From assembly GCA_022828595.1 (NCBI GenBank), contig JAKGHH010000004.1, forward strand, positions 21,708,372-21,772,371: 64,000 nt of DNA, written 5' to 3'. The notes beneath the pieces were generated by a model that was given only the letters and a program-made list of their open reading frames with translations, made no database searches and had not been told where the DNA came from. Shown in pieces: positions 62,642 to 64,000 of the stretch; position 1 is the first letter of the stretch, and every line of letters starts with the position of its first letter. Position numbers and translations under genes: made by a program. The stretch is from Nelumbo lutea. Taxonomy: Eukaryota > Streptophyta > Magnoliopsida > Proteales > Nelumbonaceae.

Positions 62642-62642
<1 letters not shown>
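17339..62642 (-). CDS. SPPA: Chloroplast signal peptide peptidase SppA, 13 coding exons over 45.3 kb
   Basis: Thirteen exons, all with GT-AG junctions and consistent phase, join to 2115 nt (704 residues plus stop); Arabidopsis SPPA is 677. SppA is a family S49 serine protease; the plant enzyme is thylakoid-associated and light-induced. Residues 1 to about 70 are Ser-rich and basic, as expected of a plastid transit peptide. Two S49 domains follow. The N-terminal domain holds the catalytic lysine (K289 in GKYKSAGD); the C-terminal domain holds the nucleophile (S488 in AASGGYY). Both match the Lys/Ser dyad of E. coli SppA, so the enzyme looks intact. Exons in order from the start: 62642-62154, 60351-60168, 58855-58718, 56063-55893, 55809-55706, 44440-44373, 43631-43465, 41489-41420, 35997-35843, 19555-19450, 19150-19063, 18976-18833, 17569-17339. 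Introns range from 83 bp to 16.3 kb and carry most of the transposons listed here. Confidence 0.95.
18833..18976 (-). CDS. SPPA: SPPA exon 12 (residues 581-628)
   Basis: 48 whole codons, phase 0 at both ends, including [11 protein letters not shown] and [17 protein letters not shown], hallmarks of the C-terminal S49 domain. Confidence 0.95.
19063..19150 (-). CDS. SPPA: SPPA exon 11 (residues 551-580)
   Basis: Completes a split Arg codon and encodes [18 protein letters not shown] to SRSMD. The donor is GTATGC; the next intron is only 86 bp. Confidence 0.93.
19450..19555 (-). CDS. SPPA: SPPA exon 10 (residues 516-550)
   Basis: Encodes [16 protein letters not shown] and SRGKYAEL. Its upstream intron (intron 9) is the 16.3-kb one holding the nested LINE and Copia elements. 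Confidence 0.95.
19830..20160 (-). mobile_element. RTE-type LINE 3-prime fragment in SPPA intron 9
   Basis: On the minus strand it encodes the end of an RTE reverse transcriptase ([16 protein letters not shown]) followed by the usual tail, seen on the plus strand as GGGGTCAGTTACATGAATCC and a (TCATCA)-like simple run. Stops and frame breaks show it is dead. Confidence 0.75.
20666..22663 (-). pseudogene. LINE ORF2 segment: late reverse transcriptase, zf-RVT, RNase H
   Basis: A 665-codon open stretch. It starts just before the catalytic [16 protein letters not shown], continues through [17 protein letters not shown], a Cys/His zinc-finger-like segment ([20 protein letters not shown]) and an RNase H domain ([32 protein letters not shown]). 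The frame breaks before the RNase H C terminus is complete. Confidence 0.9.
22603..23940 (-). pseudogene. LINE ORF2 segment: reverse transcriptase core
   Basis: Two open stretches (23940-23095 and 22983-22603) cover the reverse transcriptase core: [49 protein letters not shown] and [14 protein letters not shown] frameshift and a stop between 22983 and 23095 disrupt the protein. Confidence 0.88.
23988..24366 (-). pseudogene. LINE endonuclease, C-terminal half
   Basis: Minus-strand reading includes WCLGGDFN and [20 protein letters not shown], typical of apurinic-like LINE endonucleases. The other half lies at 31415-31738 beyond the Copia insertion. Confidence 0.8.
24367..24614 (+). repeat. Copia 5-prime LTR
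   Basis: 248 bp, TG...CA, with pyrimidine-rich TTTCTATT runs and a TATA box (TATAAATA, 24556-24563). Confidence 0.93.
24615..24626 (+). promoter_or_regulatory. Copia primer-binding site
   Basis: TGGTATCAGAGC directly after the 5-prime LTR is the standard primer-binding site complementary to initiator tRNA-Met. Confidence 0.93.
24770..25765 (+). CDS. Copia gag
   Basis: A 331-codon intact frame. The N-terminal part is a UBN2-like gag ([31 protein letters not shown]). Near its C terminus is a CCHC knuckle, [20 protein letters not shown] (C-X2-C-X4-H-X4-C). It is out of frame with the downstream protease, so a frameshift or small deletion separates gag from pol here. Confidence 0.9.
   Translation: MSDMTATSAPVQTDEGATNSHPHTGDLQNIQATYRPNGQNYLKWSQLVRTYLKGKGKISHLLGTGPRLGKPNFDAWDEEDSMIMSWLWSSMTLEISDTCMFLPSAKAIWDVIRQTYSKAHDAARVYEVKVKTVAAKQGSRSVTEYANLLQNLWHELDHYRVLETKCADDVVILKNFIERDRVYDFLVGPNAEFDQVRIQILGKEEVPPLNEVIALVRAEESRHGIMLEPKDPEGSAMVARGGSYSGSKGEKNHNLARYTTTRDSNDNLWCTYCKKPRHTKDRCWKLHGKPPTSSKEWGNRGVSKGVQQDHNVSTTPQQEHSSQGPFNEEEI
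25781..26094 (+). pseudogene. Copia aspartic protease, interrupted
   Basis: Contains [11 protein letters not shown], the DSG active-site motif, and [17 protein letters not shown] at its end. The frame is cut at 26094 by the insertion at 26095-28044; the next recognisable residues (KLTQ) lie beyond it. Confidence 0.88.
26095..28044. mobile_element. 1.95-kb LTR-like insertion inside Copia pol
   Basis: The protease frame stops matching Copia after GAACT (26090-26094) and resumes exactly at AAACT (28045-28049), so the two are one pre-insertion site with a 5-bp duplication carrying one mismatch. The inserted 1950 bp begins TG and ends CA and has no recognisable coding domain. A solo LTR is the simplest reading; on the minus strand it would begin TGTTAGACAG. 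The family is unknown, and a non-autonomous DNA element cannot be excluded. Confidence 0.55.
28045..29100 (+). pseudogene. Copia GAG-pre-integrase and integrase, broken
   Basis: Starts KLTQNVNCN, then the pre-integrase zinc finger ([19 protein letters not shown]) and the integrase core ([46 protein letters not shown]). Stops occur at about 28420 and 28784, and frames shift again before [14 protein letters not shown] near 29010. Confidence 0.85.
29480..30361 (+). pseudogene. Copia reverse transcriptase, broken
   Basis: [20 protein letters not shown] to [10 protein letters not shown], then after a frame break [33 protein letters not shown] and the catalytic [12 protein letters not shown] near 30199. 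A stop at 30361 precedes YVVDLLRE. Confidence 0.9.
30380..31151 (+). pseudogene. Copia RNase H, broken
   Basis: Connection region ([20 protein letters not shown]) followed by RNase [34 protein letters not shown] and [14 protein letters not shown]. An in-frame stop near 30856 and a frame break near 30622 disrupt it. Confidence 0.9.
31150..31158 (+). promoter_or_regulatory. Copia polypurine tract
   Basis: GAGGGGGAG immediately before the 3-prime LTR; the usual plus-strand priming site. Confidence 0.9.
31159..31414 (+). repeat. Copia 3-prime LTR
   Basis: 256 bp, same ends as the 5-prime copy, with a few substitutions and a small length change in the TTTCTATT-rich part. Confidence 0.93.
31415..31738 (-). 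pseudogene. LINE endonuclease, N-terminal half
   Basis: Begins [18 protein letters not shown] and IVLLQESKL, the standard start of plant L1 ORF2. It is cut at 31414 by the Copia 3-prime LTR and continues at 24366. Confidence 0.85.
31875..32650 (+). mobile_element. 748-bp LINE-like insertion with perfect 14-bp TSD
   Basis: ATGTAGCATCACAA occurs at 31875-31888 and 32637-32650, flanking 748 bp that end TCTTCAAAAATG. The element has a 115-codon frame (31989-32336) of Lys/Arg/Glu-rich composition, then a LINE-like untranslated tail (CACCCCTTGTAATCATTT, TCTCTAATAATTTTTTTC). No endonuclease, reverse transcriptase or RNase H is present. It may be a deleted LINE derivative or a non-autonomous element. 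Confidence 0.75.
31989..32336 (+). CDS. 115-residue basic ORF in the 748-bp insertion
   Basis: Encodes a highly charged protein ([35 protein letters not shown]). It resembles in composition the basic C-terminal parts of plant LINE ORF1 proteins, but I cannot point to a diagnostic motif. Listed as transposon-derived, function unknown. Confidence 0.35.
   Translation: MEEKVEVPNPGCGHLIEEVEKDVVLTAEQVFEKNVILELERISGNYGERRRFKKKPSAVQRLKHQNNGRNVTVSKVFDRLRGGLFGIGIKKRVKKTIWALKRKKECNPSAEEGLK
32690..33530 (+). mobile_element. Degenerate LINE RNase H remnant
   Basis: Scattered matches to the LINE C-terminal end: a zinc-finger-like [16 protein letters not shown] near 32850, [12 protein letters not shown] near 33070 and a 3-prime tail with TTAATCAAAGTGTTCCTTTATCTCAAAAAG at about 33497-33527. 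Multiple stops; old. Confidence 0.55.
33604..33685 (+). mobile_element. RTE-type LINE 3-prime end fragment
   Basis: GGACCCCACATAATTGGAAC and the GTTGAGTTGAGTCC that follows resemble the terminal sequence of plant RTE elements. Very short. Confidence 0.4.
33871..35559 (+). mobile_element. 5-prime truncated L1 LINE with perfect 16-bp TSD
   Basis: ATTAGTTTTTCATCTA at 33871-33886 and 35544-35559 flanks 1657 bp ending in poly(A). The element holds the end of the reverse transcriptase ORF ([20 protein letters not shown]), the zinc-finger-like [18 protein letters not shown], and RNase H ([44 protein letters not shown]), then the GAGGTAACACTCCGTGCC tail. Several frameshifts are present. The perfect duplication makes it one of the younger insertions in SPPA intron 9. 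Confidence 0.9.
35843..35997 (-). CDS. SPPA: SPPA exon 9 with the catalytic serine (residues 464-515)
   Basis: Encodes [17 protein letters not shown] then [17 protein letters not shown] and the LTGSIGVVT strand. S488 is the expected nucleophile. The acceptor GATGAAG has a weak pyrimidine tract but is the only one that keeps the frame. Confidence 0.95.
36275..36335 (-). mobile_element. Short LINE 3-prime tail
   Basis: A TTTTTTAATTGGTAAC stretch followed by a LINE-like tail on the minus strand (CATTAGTAAAATTTCTTATC). It resembles the tips of other LINEs here and supports identifying the 22-bp footprint at 37478. Confidence 0.4.
36400..37475 (+). mobile_element. Solo-LTR-like block with minisatellite in SPPA intron 8
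   Basis: About 1.1 kb with an LTR-like order: a GC-richer upstream part, a weak TATA-like CTATTTAAG near 36602, a purine-rich leader, then four degenerate repeats spaced about 70-76 bp (starts near 36866, 36938, 37008, 37084), each pairing ACCATCTACAGTC with GATTATGGTTCCC. No target-site duplication or coding domain identified. Classification is tentative. Confidence 0.35.
37478..37527 (-). mobile_element. Ultra-truncated LINE footprint with 14-bp TSD
   Basis: CCAATATATCTTCC occurs perfectly at 37478-37491 and 37514-37527. Between are 22 bp: fourteen T then GGTAAGTA, i.e. TACTTACC plus poly(A) on the minus strand. This matches a LINE insertion reduced to poly(A) and eight bases of the 3-prime tip. 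Confidence 0.75.
38270..38790 (-). mobile_element. RTE-type LINE fragment in SPPA intron 8
   Basis: Minus-strand reading includes [20 protein letters not shown] and NDLRAHNLT, the well-known RTE reverse transcriptase C terminus. A short segment around GGTCTTCCCCTGGCTC is duplicated, and frame breaks are numerous. Confidence 0.75.
38925..39325 (+). mobile_element. LINE RNase H remnant
   Basis: Plus-strand reading includes [14 protein letters not shown] and [20 protein letters not shown], then a stop, TTCCTTGTAATC and a poly(A) tail at about 39314-39324. 5-prime truncated. Confidence 0.75.
39345..40640 (-). mobile_element. LINE fragment carrying a nested MITE
   Basis: Starts (as minus-strand tail) with TTTTTTTGATTGATAAC at about 39358. 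Minus-strand reading then gives RNase H and upstream zf-RVT sequence ([34 protein letters not shown]). A hAT-like MITE interrupts it at 39650-39878. Many stops. Confidence 0.7.
39650..39878. mobile_element. hAT-like MITE nested in a LINE
   Basis: 229 bp with ends CAAGGTTCAAAGTATCGATAC and, inverted, GTATCGATACTTTGAGCCTTG. Flanks TCTATAGT and TCTTTAAT agree at six of eight positions. Same family as the element at 1070-1288 by termini and GATAC-rich interior. LINE sequence continues on both sides, so this insertion is younger than the LINE. Confidence 0.75.
40817..40976. repeat. 80-bp tandem duplication in SPPA intron 8
   Basis: Two adjacent copies, each containing ACCTTTTATATAATATTAAA and GACATTAAAG, 80 bp apart with a handful of differences. 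Confidence 0.9.
41420..41489 (-). CDS. SPPA: SPPA exon 8 (residues 441-463)
   Basis: A 70-bp exon encoding [20 protein letters not shown]; the RIDSPGG motif is diagnostic of S49 peptidases. It is isolated between introns of 2.0 and 5.4 kb. Confidence 0.95.
43465..43631 (-). CDS. SPPA: SPPA exon 7 (residues 385-440)
   Basis: Encodes [20 protein letters not shown] to [13 protein letters not shown], the start of the C-terminal S49 domain. Confidence 0.95.
44373..44440 (-). CDS. SPPA: SPPA exon 6 (residues 363-384)
   Basis: A 68-bp exon encoding [17 protein letters not shown] to VDY plus two bases of an Arg codon. It lies 11.3 kb from exon 5. Confidence 0.93.
45125..45154. repeat. GA microsatellite in SPPA intron 5
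   Basis: GA repeats interrupted by one GG. Confidence 0.85.
45290..45660 (+). mobile_element. LINE RNase H fragment in SPPA intron 5
   Basis: Encodes [20 protein letters not shown] and [15 protein letters not shown], the start of an L1-type RNase H. The frame breaks near 45540, followed by degraded sequence. Confidence 0.75.
48066..48215 (-). mobile_element. Short LINE tail inserted within LINE A
   Basis: LINE A reads NLKINWGK up to about 48216 and resumes SHVTGVNLG from about 48065. The intervening roughly 150 bp ends (minus strand) TTACTGTTTCCTATCCAAAA, a LINE 3-prime tip. A clear target-site duplication was not resolved. Confidence 0.6.
48208..49098 (-). pseudogene. LINE A reverse transcriptase segment
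   Basis: A 296-codon stretch containing [50 protein letters not shown] and the FADD catalytic box. It ends where a LINE-tail insertion cuts the frame before SHVTGVNLG. Confidence 0.9.
50421..51362 (+). pseudogene. LINE B endonuclease to start of reverse transcriptase
   Basis: 313 codons containing [39 protein letters not shown] and [20 protein letters not shown], the linker between endonuclease and reverse transcriptase. It ends in a stop at 51362 before the reverse transcriptase core. Confidence 0.88.
51447..52368 (+). pseudogene. LINE B reverse transcriptase core
   Basis: Three open stretches (51447-51722, 51709-52011, 52036-52368) with [38 protein letters not shown] and [10 protein letters not shown]. 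The GLWQG box is followed by a stop where QGDPLSP would be expected. Confidence 0.85.
52325..52425 (+). mobile_element. Short LINE tail inserted within LINE B
   Basis: Between NFKETLNYQ and [11 protein letters not shown] about 100 bp of foreign sequence ends TTATTGATCAAAAAA, a LINE 3-prime tip and A-run. Confidence 0.55.
53750..54064 (-). pseudogene. LINE ORF1-like fragment
   Basis: From the ATG at 54064 the minus strand encodes a charged segment ([38 protein letters not shown]) of the kind found near the C terminus of plant LINE ORF1 proteins. It has the same orientation as LINE A but lies on the far side of LINE B. Confidence 0.4.
54599..55035. mobile_element. hAT-like MITE with AT-rich centre, SPPA intron 5
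   Basis: 437 bp with terminal inverted repeats TAGGGCTGTCAA and TTGACAGCCCTA; the inner arms (GGGTCTGACCC, GGTCCGGTT and similar) also pair. Flanks GTCCCTGC and GTTGCTGC agree at six of eight positions. The centre is a long TATA/ATAT palindromic run. Confidence 0.75.
55550..55625 (-). mobile_element. RTE-type LINE 3-prime end fragment
   Basis: CAACTAAGCCCTGTTCCAAC and CTACATGAGTCCTG match the terminal sequence of the other RTE fragments. It ends about 80 bp from SPPA exon 5. Confidence 0.5.
55706..55809 (-). CDS. SPPA: SPPA exon 5 (residues 328-362)
   Basis: Encodes [20 protein letters not shown] to IRYDDE. The preceding intron is 83 bp; the following one is 11.3 kb with two LINEs. Confidence 0.94.
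55893..56063 (-). CDS. SPPA: SPPA exon 4 with the catalytic lysine (residues 271-327)
   Basis: Encodes [20 protein letters not shown] and onward. K289 is the expected general base. The donor GTGCTT departs from consensus after GT but is required by the phase. Confidence 0.95.
56811..56931. repeat. 121-bp perfect inverted repeat, SPPA intron 3
   Basis: The left arm starts AATTGAGAGTGCTATGAG and the right arm ends CTCATAGCACTCTCAATT. By eye the arms are perfectly complementary for about 51 bp and are separated by an (AT)n run. Transcribed in either direction it would form one long stem. No target-site duplication found. It could be a foldback element or an inverted duplication. Confidence 0.9.
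57700..58300 (-). mobile_element. Degenerate LINE RNase H remnant, SPPA intron 3
   Basis: Minus-strand fragments resemble the RNase H end of an L1 ([17 protein letters not shown] near 58080-58130, a [12 protein letters not shown] piece near 58030). A local duplication around AACAGCTARTAGTTCT is present. Many stops; old. Confidence 0.5.
58718..58855 (-). CDS. SPPA: SPPA exon 3 (residues 225-270)
   Basis: Encodes [20 protein letters not shown] to [13 protein letters not shown] of the N-terminal S49 domain, with a split Gly codon at each end. Confidence 0.95.
59351..59558. repeat. Perfect 104-bp tandem duplication, SPPA intron 2
   Basis: Two adjacent identical 104-bp units start GTAGCTTGTAGTTAGAG (59351 and 59455) and end TTTTCACAGGCAACA. 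No differences seen by eye, suggesting a recent event. Confidence 0.95.
60168..60351 (-). CDS. SPPA: SPPA exon 2 (residues 164-224)
   Basis: Encodes [20 protein letters not shown] to FRKS. Clean TTTTTTCAG acceptor and GTAATA donor. Confidence 0.95.
62154..62642 (-). CDS. SPPA: SPPA exon 1 with transit peptide (residues 1-163)
   Basis: Starts [20 protein letters not shown], a Ser-rich basic leader typical of plastid import, and ends in [17 protein letters not shown]. The ATG sits directly after a GA microsatellite. An in-frame upstream ATG at 62732 would add 30 residues, but MSKLL makes the better transit peptide. Confidence 0.9.
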
Positions 62643-62679
<37 letters not shown>

Positions 62680-62681
62680 CC
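62643..62681. repeat. GA/CT microsatellite abutting the SPPA start codon
   Basis: On the coding strand about 19 GA units with one AA interruption run directly into the ATG. Read in frame from an upstream ATG it encodes Arg-Glu repeats. Confidence 0.95.
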
Positions 62682-62961
62682 TGTTTGAGTAAAAAAAGAG
62701 AAGGTTTGTGCAGCCTGTGGAGAGGATGACAAGGTTGCTTTTCTCCCACGTCATCCTAGTCTTGCTTGTCATCCATATGCTGACACGGGTACGCCGTCGG
62801 TCAAAATTAATCAAACGATCATAACCGTTACCGATCTAGATAGATTGACTTCACTCTGCTTAGATATTCTAGTGCGCTTCTGTTTCAAAGCAAGGTTTAC
62901 CTTAGAAATATGTACGGTGCAAAACAAGAGAAACAAGTTGCACTCTTCCAAATTGATTAAT

Positions 62962-63303
62962 GGTGCGTTTGGATAGGGTTCTAAGTAAGCACTTCCAGAC
63001 TTTTATTACGTTTAAGAAGCCAAAGACGCCCAAAAATAATGCTTGGTAAAAAGGCCTCAATGGGAGTTTTTGGACCTAAAATCCCATTTGAAAGAGCCAA
63101 AAAAATGGCTTTTGCCTTTCTACGTTTATGAAAAGCATATATTTGAAAAAAAAAAAACGAAAACTGACAAAAAAATATCCCACCAAACACTGAAAAGGTA
63201 CTTCTCGTATAAGCACTTATTCTCTTTTTATAATGCGTAAACACTTATTCAAAAAAATGTTTATTAGAAAATTTGTTTAGAGAGGAACCCCCCAAACACA
63301 ACC
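62962..63303. mobile_element. MITE-like element upstream of SPPA
   Basis: Imperfect inverted ends GGTGCGTTTGGATAGGGTTC and GAACCCCCCAAACACAACC, with internal AAGCACTT repeats, are typical of plant hAT MITEs. No clear 8-bp duplication. It begins about 320 bp upstream of the SPPA start codon. Confidence 0.45.
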
Positions 63304-63332
63304 TGAAATACAGTCGTGTATGCGTGTGTACA

Positions 63333-63770
63333 GCCTATACATATTCATGGGTTGTGACTATGGGGCCCAGATCTTGAGATCAAGTCTAGCTCTTATAAAG
63401 CTTGAAGTAAGGGCTCAAGCTTGGGCAAAAAGATTTTTTTAGTTTTATTCAACAATAAAACTGATTTATTTTTATTAAACAACCTCAAAACCCAAAAATA
63501 TCACAAGATCTCACTATGACTTGAAAAAAAGGAAAAGAAAAACAAAAAAGTATATATTGTTGTATAAAAAATATTTTTAATTATATAAAATACTATTAGG
63601 TTGGGCTCAGGCTCGAATGGGGATTTTTTAAGAAAACCAAGCTTGATCCGGAAAAGTAATCAAGTTTAGTGTGTTGGGGCCAATCCCAAGTTCACATGCC
63701 TAAAATCTTGTCCAAGCCCAACTGATCCGAACAAGTCTCTTGGGCTACCCAACCCATGAACAGGTCTAAT
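63333..63770. mobile_element. Possible MITE at the right end
   Basis: TTCATGGGTTG near the left and CAACCCATGAA near the right are inverted copies, with GGGCTCAAGCTTGGGC-like and GCCCAA-rich internal arms. Duplication unclear and the internal pairing is weak. Confidence 0.35.
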
Positions 63771-64000
63771 ATATTCATATGCTTGTTTTAGTTTAGATTT
63801 TTTTGATAATGCTGACTTTTTTTCTATAATTCAGTTTCACCATAAATCAACATTTATTTTGGTAAATACCATAAATCAACATAGAGCCCCACAATACAAC
63901 ATGCTGGTAGATATTGCTCATGTGGCACTTAGAACATAATTTATCAAGAAATTTTGTTGTGATTATACTTCCAATTTTGTATACATTTTTGTATCTCAAC

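Overview
This is plant nuclear DNA, almost certainly from a flowering plant. The intron-bearing genes match plant-only families (a GAUT8-type pectin galacturonosyltransferase, a phytosulfokine precursor and a chloroplast SppA protease). The space between and within the genes is filled with plant L1-type LINEs that carry an RNase H domain, RTE-type LINEs, a Copia element and hAT-like MITEs. The very long introns fit a TE-rich genome such as a magnoliid or early-diverging eudicot, but that placement is inference. I saw no convincing tRNA, rRNA, CRISPR array or prokaryotic system.

Layout. Positions 1-6180 are intergenic: LINE debris, two hAT-like MITEs and, at about 2.8-4.4 kb, an LTR-retrotransposon-like region with three successive tandem-repeat arrays. 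GAUT8 (three exons, minus strand) occupies 6182-8093. A two-exon phytosulfokine precursor gene (plus strand) lies at 11787-12152, with a long hairpin just after its stop codon. A possible 45-residue membrane microprotein is encoded at 15257-15394.

From 17339 to 62642 the window is essentially one gene: minus-strand SPPA, the chloroplast signal peptide peptidase. I could place all 13 coding exons with phase-consistent GT-AG junctions, giving 704 residues. Coding sequence is under 5 percent of the 45.3 kb span. Intron 9 (16.3 kb) holds a Russian-doll insertion: an L1 LINE split by a Copia element, itself split by a 1.95-kb LTR-like insertion. It also holds two further LINE insertions with perfect target-site duplications. 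Intron 5 (11.3 kb) holds two L1 elements lying head to head. Intron 8 (5.4 kb) holds an LTR-like block, LINE and RTE fragments and a MITE inserted in a LINE. The 5-prime flank of SPPA has a GA microsatellite abutting the start codon and MITE-like sequence upstream.

The three recognised genes have separate jobs: Golgi pectin synthesis, a secreted sulfated peptide hormone, and thylakoid proteolysis. Nothing suggests they form a pathway. The most unusual aspects are the TE-inflated yet apparently intact SPPA gene, two ultra-truncated LINE footprints (19 and 22 bp) with perfect duplications, the stop-free in-frame 75-nt intron of the phytosulfokine gene, and two long hairpins.
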